Positions 26,001-34,230 of a stretch of DNA of 60,418 nt are shown one piece after another (positions within the stretch are counted from its first letter, which is position 1; each line of letters starts with the position of its first letter). Source of the stretch: Bacillota bacterium (GTDB lineage Bacteria; Bacillota; UBA4882; UBA10575); the NCBI GenBank assembly GCA_012735195.1, contig JAAYIC010000045.1:1-60418 (forward strand), given 5' to 3'. Both the position numbers and the translations under genes were made by a program. Below the pieces are notes generated by a model. The model was not told the origin of the DNA, ran no database searches, and saw only the letters and a list, made by a program, of their open reading frames with translations.

Positions 26001-26409
26001 CCGCCTTATCCTCCAGCAGTTCCTGGTAATAATCCTTAAGGAGCGTAAAAACCCGTTCCGCCTTTGCCACCTTTTCCGCGGCAATCTCTTGGTTGTATTC
26101 CTCATAGGGAACATTCTCGCCCACATCCGGGTAGCGGGCAAACATGTAATCCGCGTTGATATCGATGATCTCATCCTTCACGAGCCGAAAGACCCCAAGC
26201 CGCCGGGCAAGAACATCGATATAGTGGATACGCGGGATCTTCTGACCCCTTAGGGCAAAAAGGGATTTAAGTAATTTCTCCACGGCCTGGTGGGCCAGGA
26301 AAGCAGCGGTGTCATACCCGCCGATGGTGACGTTCCTCTTGGCGATCTCCAAATCGTGCAGAGCCTGCTTGAGCCATTTAACTGCCACTTCTTTCGTCAA
26401 CTTCGTCAC
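25993..26409 (-). CDS. hepT: HEPN-domain toxin of a HEPN/MNT pair
   Basis: A 138-aa all-helical HEPN protein. The opening AVKWLKQALHDLEIAKRN and FLAHQAVEKLLKSLFALRG are diagnostic. HEPN toxins of this group are RNases with an R-x4-6-H motif. Here the nearest match is RGQKIPRIH, with seven residues between the outer Arg and His, so the site is not canonical. HYID after the His resembles the modified Tyr region of HepT. GTG 26409 is called after GAAGGGG. It is co-translated with the MNT gene. It may be an active toxin or a HEPN of the non-toxic substrate-binding kind. Confidence 0.82.
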   Translation of the reverse strand: MTKLTKEVAVKWLKQALHDLEIAKRNVTIGGYDTAAFLAHQAVEKLLKSLFALRGQKIPRIHYIDVLARRLGVFRLVKDEIIDINADYMFARYPDVGENVPYEEYNQEIAAEKVAKAERVFTLLKDYYQELLEDKADG

Positions 26410-26473
26410 CCCTTCGTCTTCCTCTATCTCTCCTCCTGTGGCAGTGTCGCGCGCATCTTCTTGGATATTTCAT

Positions 26474-26491
26474 ATATACAATATATACAAT
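26474..26491 (-). promoter_or_regulatory. Direct repeat ATATACAAT x2 upstream of hepT
   Basis: Two perfect adjacent 9-bp copies lie 65-80 bases before the HEPN start codon in an AT-rich patch. They could be a promoter or autoregulator site of the toxin-antitoxin operon. No well-spaced -35/-10 pair is clear. Confidence 0.35.
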
Positions 26492-26645
26492 TCGGTTCTT
26501 GATTATTTTTTCCTCCTGTAACCCCGGGGCGACCGGTCAGACGATCACGGGCAGGTTTGGACCAGGTAATTTCTGCGGATCTTACCAGGCATACACAATA
26601 GTGCCCAACAGGCAAGGGCTGATTTCGTCTCTTATAAAAGAGAAA

Positions 26646-26694
26646 AAGGCGCTTTCCGGTATTGGATCGCGCACGCAATTACAAAAAAGCGCCT
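26646..26694 (-). terminator. Terminator of the ABC ATPase gene
   Basis: On the minus strand GAGGCGCTTT pairs with AAAGCGCC across a loop of about 30 bases that contains a GCGTGCGCG tract. TTTTTCTCTTTT follows. It lies about 75 bases after the ATPase stop codon. Confidence 0.65.
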
Positions 26695-26766
26695 CATTCC
26701 CAGAGAAACATTGCCAGCCATAGTCCACGCGGCCCACGGACGCCGACAGATATGCTGAAATCTCAG

Positions 26767-27450
26767 CTACCCCGCCGCCTGTGTGATCCGGCCGTCTTCC
26801 ATCCAGACCAGCCGGGAGGCGTGCTCCATAATCCGCCGGTCATGGGTGGCAAAGATGAAGGTTACTCCCTGTTCTTTGTTGAGTCTGCGCATCAGAGAGA
26901 TGATCTCCTCTCCGGTCCGGGAATCCAGATTGGCGGTGGGCTCATCAGCCAAGACCAGCGCCGGGCGGCCCGCCAGTGCCCGGGCCAGTGAAACCCGTTG
27001 CTGCTGACCCCCGCTCAACTGTGAAGGAAAATTCTCCATCTTCTCCTCCAAACCGACGGCGGCCAGCAACTCCCGGACCCGGCGCCGGCGTTCCGCGGCT
27101 TTCACCCCTTGGAGCAATAAAGGGTACTCCACATTTTCAAAGGCGGTCAAAACCGGAAGCAGGTTAAAGGACTGGAAAACAAAACCCAACTTGTCCCGGC
27201 GGATCTCCGCCAGCCGGTCGGGGGAGAGACCGGAGACGTCCTTTCCTTCCAACCGGACCTGGCCGCCGGTTGCCGTATCGAGGCAACCAAGGATATTCAG
27301 GAGGGTGGTCTTGCCCGATCCGGAAGGGCCGGCAACAGCCAGAAACTCGCCTTTTCCCACCGTTAGATCCACCCCCCGGAGGGCTTCACAGGTCGTCTCT
27401 CCCAACCTATAGCTTTTCCTGACCCCGCATGCTTCCACTATGGTTTGCAC
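26767..27450 (-). CDS. ABC transporter ATP-binding protein, MacB/LolD type
   Basis: A 227-aa ATPase that should power the two FtsX-like permeases of this locus. Walker A is GPSGSGKTT (41-49), the Q-loop lies in GFVFQSFNLLPVLTAFENVE, the ABC signature is LSGGQQQR (about 145), Walker B is LVLADEPTANLDS, and the switch His is in FATHD. FQSFNLLP plus DEPTANLD is typical of the LolD/MacB/FtsE subgroup. The gene follows the beta-barrel gene by 15 bases and is transcribed with it from the promoter at 28539-28567. Lipoprotein release is one possible role, but the MacB family is broad and no Lol name can be fixed. Confidence 0.9.
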   Translation of the reverse strand: MQTIVEACGVRKSYRLGETTCEALRGVDLTVGKGEFLAVAGPSGSGKTTLLNILGCLDTATGGQVRLEGKDVSGLSPDRLAEIRRDKLGFVFQSFNLLPVLTAFENVEYPLLLQGVKAAERRRRVRELLAAVGLEEKMENFPSQLSGGQQQRVSLARALAGRPALVLADEPTANLDSRTGEEIISLMRRLNKEQGVTFIFATHDRRIMEHASRLVWMEDGRITQAAG

Positions 27451-27465
27451 GGCTCATCCTCCTTT

Positions 27466-28506
27466 TTATTTGAAGAACCAAATCATCTCAAGAACCACAT
27501 GGCTCCGCCAAGGATTTTCCCCAAAAACCGTCCCGCTTTTACCATTATACAACTCGGCGGAGAGCTCCAAATAGGCATTGGCCCCCAGTAAATACCTGAA
27601 ACCCGGGTTGACCATAAAACTCTGGTCCTGCAGGTTCCAGAGGATACTTTTGCTTATAGTAAACTCACCGGCACGAAGAGATTTACTGGTCACGATTGAA
27701 AGATAATCCTGTTGGTCTTCGTGAAAATACTCAACAACCAAAAAGATATTCCCGGGAAAAAACCGGTAAAACCCGGCAACCCCCTGAAAATATGTGTCTT
27801 CCGGCGTTTTCTGTTCTTCAACCAAAAGGGGCAGCCCGGATTTGGAGGCCGCTTCCCCGTAAAAAACATAATCACCGGCAACAACGGCAAAATCGAATCC
27901 AACTGCACTCTTCTTTTTCTCCTGGTTTTTCTCTTTTCCCTGGTAAAAACTGACAGAAAAATCTTTATTATGTAACATGCGGCCGATCCTGACTGCGGCT
28001 TCCGTCTCCTCAAATTTCGTCCCCGGTTTTACCAGCAAACTCCCGCGGAGGTCCTTCCGGCTGAGGCGGAGCTTAAAGAGATCCACCCCTTTCTCCTCGG
28101 TCTTCTTCGGCGGCATCAAATAGTTTGTGGGGTTCCAGCCAAAACCCGTTCCCCAGGAGACCTTTTGCCGCCCCACCCGCAGCAACAGGTTGGGGTTGGG
28201 GTGAAACTCCAGATAGCCTTCATCCACCTCGGCCTTGGCCTTTCCGGTTTGATAGAGGAGAGAAAGGAAGCATTTGGTCTGGTCCATACTGGTAAGCTTC
28301 AGATCCAGATTGACTTCGCCGTCAAAAAGCAACGGTTCTTTGGTTGTTCCGTCCTCCCCTCCCTGCGGGTTTCTCCAGTCTTTCCACTCCTGAACCAACC
28401 CGGCAGTTCCATTCAGGTCAATCTTGACAGCTGCGGCCGCGGCCGAAGGAAAAAAGCAAACAGCCGTCATTAGTAAAAGCAGGCACAGTACCATCGTTTT
28501 GTTCAT
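27466..28506 (-). CDS. Predicted outer-membrane beta-barrel protein
   Basis: A 346-aa exported protein. The signal peptide (1-26) ends in AAAAA. The rest is a run of amphipathic strands with aromatic girdles (DLKLTSMDQTKCFLSLLYQ, YLEFHPNPNLLLRVGRQKVS, VAGFYRFFPGNIFLVVEYF), ending in HVVLEMIWFFK. RVGRQKVSWGTGFGWNPTNY resembles the porin-like DUF1302/alginate-export type of outer-membrane protein. It is the only barrel in an ABC export locus, so it may receive or be the final outer-membrane acceptor of the exported substrate (inference). ATG 28506 is preceded by GGGAGGAA. It has its own strong promoter. Confidence 0.7.
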   Translation of the reverse strand: MNKTMVLCLLLLMTAVCFFPSAAAAAVKIDLNGTAGLVQEWKDWRNPQGGEDGTTKEPLLFDGEVNLDLKLTSMDQTKCFLSLLYQTGKAKAEVDEGYLEFHPNPNLLLRVGRQKVSWGTGFGWNPTNYLMPPKKTEEKGVDLFKLRLSRKDLRGSLLVKPGTKFEETEAAVRIGRMLHNKDFSVSFYQGKEKNQEKKKSAVGFDFAVVAGDYVFYGEAASKSGLPLLVEEQKTPEDTYFQGVAGFYRFFPGNIFLVVEYFHEDQQDYLSIVTSKSLRAGEFTISKSILWNLQDQSFMVNPGFRYLLGANAYLELSAELYNGKSGTVFGENPWRSHVVLEMIWFFK

Positions 28507-28538
28507 AAAAATTCCTCCCTTGCCTAAGTACCCCTTGC

Positions 28539-28567
28539 AATATAGCCTTTCTCTTTTCCTTTGTCAA
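28539..28567 (-). promoter_or_regulatory. Sigma-A promoter of the beta-barrel/ATPase genes
   Basis: A consensus TTGACA (complement of 28562-28567), a 17-base spacer and TATATT (complement of 28539-28544) lie 33 bases before the start codon. Upstream at 28594-28614 are three 7-base ATTCATT-like repeats. Confidence 0.85.
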
Positions 28568-28651
28568 TATATGGTTCACAATTGATTTTTATCGTTCATT
28601 ATTCATTATTCATTAATTGACTTGCGCGCGCAATAAATCTGATATATCTGT

Positions 28652-29410
28652 TTAGTATATCTGTTCCAAAAAATCTCTGGTAAAAACCGCATCATCAATC
28701 GCTGTGGCAAAATCCGCCTCGATCATGGTCAAAATGGTCTGGTATCCCTCGCGAAGATTGCTGTGGACCTCCATTCGTACCGGCCGGACCAAACCGCCAA
28801 TCTCTTGAACCTCTTTGTAGTACATGGTTTTGAGCAATTTCCCGGCAAAAGAATAATACTCGGTCTTGACCGGGAGTGAATCGATCTTCCGGACCCAATA
28901 GATCATTTTTCCGTAAGTGACCGACGGATCCGTGGTCGTCAGTTGTACCACCCAGCATTCTTCCCCGCCCTCGCTTTCTTCGCCAACAAGAACCGGATTG
29001 TAATCCCGGAAAAGATCCAAACGTAACAGGTCATCATTGGCCAGATCCGTCCCTTGCAGGTTTTGACGGCCGCTCATGCGCAGCGAACGCCTGGCGTTAG
29101 GCAGGTACATCCAGATCTCATCACCAACCCGCAGATACCCCTGGCCTCTTTCCCGGGCCGGCTCAAGATAACGGAAGCACATCTTTTCCGTGCCTGATAT
29201 ATACACCCGTATCCGGCTGGTCCGCGGAGTCCCGCCGGGACGTGCCACAGTCAGATCCATAAGGATCGTACCCTGGTAACTGTTGAGCGCCCGGTCCAAA
29301 GCAGCCATTATTTCCTCTCCAGACGGAGCGGCCCCGGCTGCCTGCGGCCAAAAAAAGTTCAGCACCAAAAGCCAGCCCAACACCTGTTTGCAAATGGTTT
29401 TTACCGGCAT
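28652..29410 (-). CDS. LolA-like outer-membrane lipoprotein-sorting protein
   Basis: A 252-aa exported protein of the LolA-like superfamily, whose members shuttle lipids or lipoproteins across the periplasm. A signal peptide of about 28 residues ends near AAGAAP. The half-open beta-barrel is recognisable from the strand series MDLTVARPGG, RIRVYISGTEKMCFRYLEP, GQGYLRVGDEIWMYLPNARR, YGKMIYWVRKIDSLPVKTEYY and MYYKEVQEIGGLVRPVRMEV. This is the family pattern annotated as lipoprotein-sorting protein. The gene lies after the second permease gene, with its own promoter and dyad operator. Confidence 0.85.
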   Translation of the reverse strand: MPVKTICKQVLGWLLVLNFFWPQAAGAAPSGEEIMAALDRALNSYQGTILMDLTVARPGGTPRTSRIRVYISGTEKMCFRYLEPARERGQGYLRVGDEIWMYLPNARRSLRMSGRQNLQGTDLANDDLLRLDLFRDYNPVLVGEESEGGEECWVVQLTTTDPSVTYGKMIYWVRKIDSLPVKTEYYSFAGKLLKTMYYKEVQEIGGLVRPVRMEVHSNLREGYQTILTMIEADFATAIDDAVFTRDFLEQIY

Positions 29411-29439
29411 TTTTTCTCGCCTCGCTTTTTATCCCACAT

Positions 29440-29473
29440 TATATAGATTTTCTACTGTTTTACAGCAAAAATC
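29440..29473 (-). promoter_or_regulatory. Promoter of the LolA-like gene with overlapping dyad operator
   Basis: On the minus strand TTGCTG (29463-29468) and TATATA (29440-29445) are 17 bases apart, with TATAAT also available 2 bases further on. A 28-base dyad, GATTTT-N-GCTGT / ACAGT-N-GAAAATC, spans 29446-29473. It covers the -35 box and spacer and is well placed for repression. Confidence 0.65.
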
Positions 29474-29540
29474 TACACGACCTGGATCATATGGTATGCA
29501 TGTGCGATCCCACGTGAGTGATCATGCGTGTGCGTGCAAG

Positions 29541-30788
29541 CTATTTTCTTCTTAAAGCCGCCGCCGGTTGCAACCTGGCGGCCATCCGCGCCGGATAATA
29601 GGAGGAAACCAGGGTGGCCAGGAACAAAACCAGAAAAGAAGCGAGAATGTTTCCCCCGGTCAACAGGGGGTAGATCCTCTCCCCGCCAAAGGCATACCGG
29701 GCTGCATCAACAAAAGCGGGAATTCCGGCCTTCCCCAGCCAAAGACTGACCAAGCTCCCAAAAAACACACCCAAACCGCCGAAACAGAGACTGAGGAGCG
29801 CCGCTTCCGCCAGAAAGAGCAGGCAGATCTGCCGGCGCTTAGCGCCCATGGCCGCCATCATCCCAATCTCCCGGAACCGTTCAAAGACCGCTGTCAACAT
29901 AGTATTAACCACACCGGCGGCAATAATAATCAGAAGGACCAGATTTATCAGGTTGAAGGTGATTGTATTGGCTATGACGGAACCGGCATAAAAACCGCCT
30001 GCCGTTTTCCAGTCCTCGACGGTCAAACCCCATCCCCCAAAGGTTTCCCGGAGTCTGGCGGCAAATGCTTTGGCAGTTTCGGCCTTTTCCAGTAAGACCT
30101 TAATCTGCGTGACGCTGTTACCGGCCAGCATTAGCTCTTGCGCAGAGCCGAGATGGATATATGCCCGGTTGTCGTGCCACGGCATATTTTTGGCGTAGAT
30201 TCCAACCACCAGAAAATCAAGGGTATTCATCCCGCCGCCGGCGGTTTGCGCTGAGACAGTGATGCTGTCCCCAACGGCGGCCTCAAACCTTTCGGCCTGG
30301 GCTTCGCTGATATAAATCCCATAAAAATCACCGGCTTGCAGGGGACGGCCGGCGACCGGGCGGGCCGCCTCCAGAAGCAGATCCGCCTCTTTTTCCGGTT
30401 CAATTCCGGTGAGAGTCCCTTCGTGCATTTTCGGTCCGGCAAAGAAAAGGCAGGTGCTTTCTATACGCCTGCTTACAACAGAGACACCGTCCAGGCCGGA
30501 GACAGCTTCAACAATTCTCTCCGGATCCGCCAGCCAGCGTTTACCCGGAGAGCGAATCACCCGGTCAAAGTCACTGGCACCCTGCTCCTCTTCTCCGGCG
30601 GCAGTGATCCGAAGATGACCGGTATCAAGAGCGATCATATTATTGAACATCTGGGTACGAAGACCGTTGGCGCACGCTTCGCCAAAAACCAGAAAAAATC
30701 CGCCGAAAACCATTCCCAAGCCGGTCAATACCGCCCGGCGCTTATGCCGGGCCAAATTCCGCAGGGCAATTTTGAAAAATCCCTTCAT
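29541..30788 (-). CDS. ABC transporter permease, FtsX/MacB family (second)
   Basis: A 415-aa inner-membrane permease. A helix at about 18-38 is followed by a large periplasmic MacB_PCD domain (about 40-285). A three-helix FtsX domain comes last, with LVLLIIIAAGVVNTMLTAVF, RFREIGMMAAMGAKRRQI and the end YYPARMAARLQPAAALRR. This is the Lol/MacB-type permease plan. The start MKGFFKIALRNLARHKRR at 30788 was chosen for its GGAGG. A frame 20 codons longer exists but reads back into the intergenic gap. It pairs with the adjacent permease as a heterodimer, like LolC/LolE. Confidence 0.9.
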   Translation of the reverse strand: MKGFFKIALRNLARHKRRAVLTGLGMVFGGFFLVFGEACANGLRTQMFNNMIALDTGHLRITAAGEEEQGASDFDRVIRSPGKRWLADPERIVEAVSGLDGVSVVSRRIESTCLFFAGPKMHEGTLTGIEPEKEADLLLEAARPVAGRPLQAGDFYGIYISEAQAERFEAAVGDSITVSAQTAGGGMNTLDFLVVGIYAKNMPWHDNRAYIHLGSAQELMLAGNSVTQIKVLLEKAETAKAFAARLRETFGGWGLTVEDWKTAGGFYAGSVIANTITFNLINLVLLIIIAAGVVNTMLTAVFERFREIGMMAAMGAKRRQICLLFLAEAALLSLCFGGLGVFFGSLVSLWLGKAGIPAFVDAARYAFGGERIYPLLTGGNILASFLVLFLATLVSSYYPARMAARLQPAAALRRK

Positions 30789-30837
30789 GGTTTCCCTCCG
30801 CGTGTGAACTATCTCGTCGCTCGTCGCCCGTTGCTTT

Positions 30838-32076
30838 CTACTCCTCACGTAAAGCCTCTACCGGTGTCAACGCTGCAGCCCGTCGTGCCGGGAAAACTGC
30901 CACCGCCAGGCTGAACAGAACGATGGCGACAAAAGAGACGACCAGGACCGGCAAGCTAAAGACATAATAAAGCCGGGGCCCGCCAAAAGCAAACTCCATC
31001 GCCTCCACCGGGGCAGGTATACCAATCCTGCCCAACAAGAAAACAACCACTCCTCCGGCGAAAACGCCAAGTCCGGCTGCGATCCCGCTTAAGATCCCTG
31101 TCTCCAGGAGGAAAAGTCCCAACACCTCGCGCCTTTTCGTCCCCAGTGCCATCAAGGTCCCGATCTCTTTGGTCCGTTCCAGCAAAGAGATGAGGAGGGC
31201 ATTGGCGATCCCGGCCGCGATGACCAGCAGAATCACGCCCAGGCCGACCCCGGGTAGAAATTTCGCTGCCATGATGACACCGTTTAAGATCCCGGCCACT
31301 TCCCGCCAGGGATCAACCCGCAGTTGCCACCCTTCCTGGGCTGTTAATGACCGGTAGACCGCGGCGGCCGTCTTTTCCTTCACCCCCGGCGCCAGGGAAA
31401 CCGCAAGAAAAGACGAGCTGTCCTCCGGAAGGTAGAGCAGATCCCGGGCGGCGGTAATACCCATATAGGCGAAGTAATCAACAAAAAGGGAGATCCCTTC
31501 CGCTTTCACCAATCCTTCGACCACCAGGTTGATCCCGTTCAGGTACTCATCGGGGGTCTGGGTCAGCAGTAACAGTTCATCACCGGGTTTTACCCCCAAG
31601 GTGCGGGCGGTGCTTTCACTCAGGAGCAGCCCATCCCGGCGGGTAAGAAAACTCCCCTTTGTCACTTTTAGTCCGGGAAAGACCAGTGGGTCCGTTGCCG
31701 GATCCACCGCCGCCATTGCCACCCCTGTCTCCGCGCTCTCCCCGGCCAGGATCCCCCAGAAAGTCAGGCGTGGGGTCACCGCTACCGTCGCCGGATGGGT
31801 AAGCAGCAGTTCCTGTAAGCGGCCGGTGGCGGTGAGAAAACTCCCGTCCTTCTCCAAATACATAACCTCAATCTTCCCCTCGGAATAGGGCCGGATCTGG
31901 AGATGACCGGTCAGGCCTTTCACCGCGCCGTTGGTTAAAGCCTGCTCAACGCTCTGCCCGTAGGAAAAGGCCATGACCATATTGAAAGCCCCGAGGAAGA
32001 TCATCAGTCCTGTGAGGAGATTCCTTCGCTTTTGCCGTCGCAAGTTAGCAACGGCTGTTCCCAGCAAAAAACGCAT
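30838..32076 (-). CDS. ABC transporter permease, FtsX/MacB family (first)
   Basis: A 412-aa permease with the same plan as its neighbour: MRFLLGTAVANLRRQKRRN before the first helix, a periplasmic domain up to about 270, then GVGLGVILLVIAAGIANALL, ERTKEIGTLMALGTKRREV and a final helix ending FPARRAAALTPVEALREE. The two copies differ enough to be distinct subunits. GGAAGTGAG precedes the ATG. It starts 28 bases after the DUF3108-like gene and belongs to the same transcript. Confidence 0.9.
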   Translation of the reverse strand: MRFLLGTAVANLRRQKRRNLLTGLMIFLGAFNMVMAFSYGQSVEQALTNGAVKGLTGHLQIRPYSEGKIEVMYLEKDGSFLTATGRLQELLLTHPATVAVTPRLTFWGILAGESAETGVAMAAVDPATDPLVFPGLKVTKGSFLTRRDGLLLSESTARTLGVKPGDELLLLTQTPDEYLNGINLVVEGLVKAEGISLFVDYFAYMGITAARDLLYLPEDSSSFLAVSLAPGVKEKTAAAVYRSLTAQEGWQLRVDPWREVAGILNGVIMAAKFLPGVGLGVILLVIAAGIANALLISLLERTKEIGTLMALGTKRREVLGLFLLETGILSGIAAGLGVFAGGVVVFLLGRIGIPAPVEAMEFAFGGPRLYYVFSLPVLVVSFVAIVLFSLAVAVFPARRAAALTPVEALREE

Positions 32077-32104
32077 GAATACTCACTTCCCTGTTCAGCC
32101 CGTG

Positions 32105-32851
32105 TCAGGGCCGGGGTAAAGCCTCCCAGCCGCCGGTTGCCATCAGCTCTATTACCCCGCGTTCCTTCTTTGCTTCGTAACGCACGAGAAAATGGGGTTC
32201 CTGCGCGGTATACCAGAAATAATACTTATAACTGCGGGCAAAGATACCGGCCAGTCCGCCGACGCCCATCTCCAGTTTATAACAGTCGTACTCGCCGGCC
32301 GGGACCGTCACCTGTTCTCTGCCAACCTCCTGCACATACATGCTAAAGGTTCCGAGGGGGCTCCCCTGGCTGCCGTCCATCACCACCCGAAAATCCACTT
32401 TCCCTCCCCGGCCAAAGGGAAAAGTGCGGAAGACCAGAACCAGGGTGCTAAGGTCGTAATAATCATCACCCTGGAGATTGATTCTTTTTTTCTTCCCCGG
32501 AAAGGTAAAGTGGACGCTGCCGTTTATATATTCGACCTCTTTTGTTTTTTCACCGTTTTTCCCGTAATCCCGGATGAGGAGCGGGCGACCGCCAGGGAAA
32601 ACGATAACCCTCACCGACCGGGCGCCGTCGTCCATCTCGACATTTACGGTATAAGCGTCAACACCCTGATATTCCGTGCTTGTCACAGTCTCGACAAAGA
32701 AAGAACTTTCCTCGCCGTTTCTGGAATATGACCGGTAAAGCAAAGTGGTTTCCGCCGGGATAATTTCCAGAAACCCAACGCCAGCAGCAGTAACGGCCGG
32801 CAGGAGCAGTAAGAGAAACAGTCCGGTAAGGCAGAGTTTTTTGTACTCCAA
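32105..32851 (-). CDS. Exported DUF3108-like protein, first gene of the export operon
   Basis: A 248-aa secreted protein with a signal peptide (about 1-22, KLCLTGLFLLLLLPAVTAAG). The beta-rich body contains TLLYRSYSRNGEESSF, QVTVPAGEYDCYKLEMGVG and KYYFWYTAQEPHFLVRYEAK. The VPAGEYDCYKLE and WYT-HFLVRYE pattern is that of DUF3108 and related LolA-fold periplasmic proteins. The assignment is by pattern only. The start is TTG 32851 after AAAGGAGAGGG. As the first gene after the consensus promoter at 32997-33026, it is likely a substrate-binding or carrier part of the transporter. Confidence 0.65.
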   Translation of the reverse strand: MEYKKLCLTGLFLLLLLPAVTAAGVGFLEIIPAETTLLYRSYSRNGEESSFFVETVTSTEYQGVDAYTVNVEMDDGARSVRVIVFPGGRPLLIRDYGKNGEKTKEVEYINGSVHFTFPGKKKRINLQGDDYYDLSTLVLVFRTFPFGRGGKVDFRVVMDGSQGSPLGTFSMYVQEVGREQVTVPAGEYDCYKLEMGVGGLAGIFARSYKYYFWYTAQEPHFLVRYEAKKERGVIELMATGGWEALPRP

Positions 32852-32965
32852 AAAGACCCTCTCCTTTCCACTCGCTCCACGGGCAATATGCGTTTTAATC
32901 CCCCATGAGGGTTAAGGCGAAACGAAAAAGCTCCTAAACATACTCATTTTTTGCCCTCACTCTTA

Positions 32966-32985
32966 TTGATTGACTATTTAATCAA
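32966..32985 (-). promoter_or_regulatory. Dyad operator downstream of the export operon promoter
   Basis: TTGATT and AATCAA (6-bp arms, 8-base centre) lie about 12 to 31 bases after the -10 box of the promoter at 32997-33026. That is the usual place for a repressor site. Confidence 0.4.
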
Positions 32986-32996
32986 CGATATAGTAT

Positions 32997-33026
32997 ATTA
33001 TATTTTCCCCCTCCATCTTTTGTCAA
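32997..33026 (-). promoter_or_regulatory. Consensus sigma-A promoter of the export operon
   Basis: On the minus strand a perfect TTGACA (33021-33026), an 18-base spacer and a perfect TATAAT (32997-33002). It drives the DUF3108-like gene and the permeases. The leader of about 145 bases contains a tiny frame, MSMFRSFFVSP, with an uncertain ribosome site. Confidence 0.85.
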
Positions 33027-33129
33027 GGTTTTTTTCTAGATTATTTTTATGATAATATCATATTAAACCTATTCCCGGTAAAATGTCATCTAGGAGAGAG
33101 GATTTACTTAAAATGAGCCGGGCTAAAAA

Positions 33130-34230
33130 TTACAGGTTATACCGGAAGAGGGCCACATCCCCGTCTTGGATGGGGTAATCCCGCCCCTCAATCCGGATGA
33201 GGCCTTTCTCGCGGGCGGCCACGTAAGAGTCACAGGCCAGTAATTCCTCTACCCCGATGACTTCCGCTTTGATAAACCCGCGGGCAAAATCGGTGTGGAC
33301 TTTCCCGGCAGCTTCCACAGCCTTGGTACCCTTCTTAACCGACCAGGCCCGCAACTCCTCGGGCTCCTGCTTGGTCAGGTCAACCGTGAAAAAACTGAGC
33401 AAATCCAGCAACCTGTAGCCGGCTTTGATCAGTTTCTCCACCCCCCGTTCCGCCAGTCCCATCTCCTGGAGGAAATAAGCCCGCTCTTCCGGGTCCATAC
33501 CGGTCAATTCCGCCTCCAGGCCGGCAGAGACGGGAATAACCTCCGCCCCTTCTTTTGCGGCGTAGGCCTTTACCTCGGCAAAGAGCGGCCCGCCGGCCGG
33601 GTTGTCTTCCCCGGTGTTGGCCACATAAAGCACGGGTTTGGCGGTGAGCAGAAATAACCCTCGCACCAATTCCCCTTCGTCATCCCGGAGCGTAAGCGTC
33701 CGGGCGGGTAAACCTTGTTCCAAGGCTGCCTTGACCTTCTCGTAGACTTCCAGCTCAGACCGGTATTTACGGTCACCGGTCTTCAAAAGCCGGCTGGTCT
33801 TCTCAATTCTTTTTTCAACGGTTTCCAAATCGGCCAAGAGCAGTTCCAGGTTGACCACATCGATGTCGGCTACCGGGTCCGGCCGGGCATGGACATGGGC
33901 GACCCGGTCATCGGCAAAACACCGGACCACGTGGAGAACCGCATCCACCTCCCGGATGTGCGCCAAAAACCGGTTGCCCAAGCCCTCGCCCTGGCTGGCG
34001 CCTTTCACGAGGCCGGCGATGTCGACAACTTCGATCACCGCAGGAGTAACCTTTTTCGGATTAGCGAAAGCCGCCAACCGGTCAAGGCGCGGATCCGGAA
34101 GAACGGCGATTCCAGTATTGGGCTCTACTGTACAGAAAGGATAATTGGCACAGTCGGCCCCGGCGTTGGTCAGGGCATAAAAGAGTGTGCTCTTCCCCAC
34201 ATTGGGCAAGCCGACAATTCCTAGTTTCAT
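33130..34230 (-). CDS. ychF: Redox-regulated GTPase-like ATPase YchF/OLA1
   Basis: A 366-aa TRAFAC-class NTPase that prefers ATP and is linked to ribosomes and stress. G1 is GLPNVGKST (7-15). G3 is DIAGLVKGASQGEGLGNRFL, a family signature with the hydrophobic shift typical of OLA1. The specificity motif NTGED replaces NKxD, and a TGS/YchF C-terminal domain contains LLSFFTVD, HTDFARGFIKAEV and GDVALFRYN. Start ATG 34230 follows GGAGAGG. A longer frame to 34293 has no support. It is monocistronic. Confidence 0.95.
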   Translation of the reverse strand: MKLGIVGLPNVGKSTLFYALTNAGADCANYPFCTVEPNTGIAVLPDPRLDRLAAFANPKKVTPAVIEVVDIAGLVKGASQGEGLGNRFLAHIREVDAVLHVVRCFADDRVAHVHARPDPVADIDVVNLELLLADLETVEKRIEKTSRLLKTGDRKYRSELEVYEKVKAALEQGLPARTLTLRDDEGELVRGLFLLTAKPVLYVANTGEDNPAGGPLFAEVKAYAAKEGAEVIPVSAGLEAELTGMDPEERAYFLQEMGLAERGVEKLIKAGYRLLDLLSFFTVDLTKQEPEELRAWSVKKGTKAVEAAGKVHTDFARGFIKAEVIGVEELLACDSYVAAREKGLIRIEGRDYPIQDGDVALFRYNL

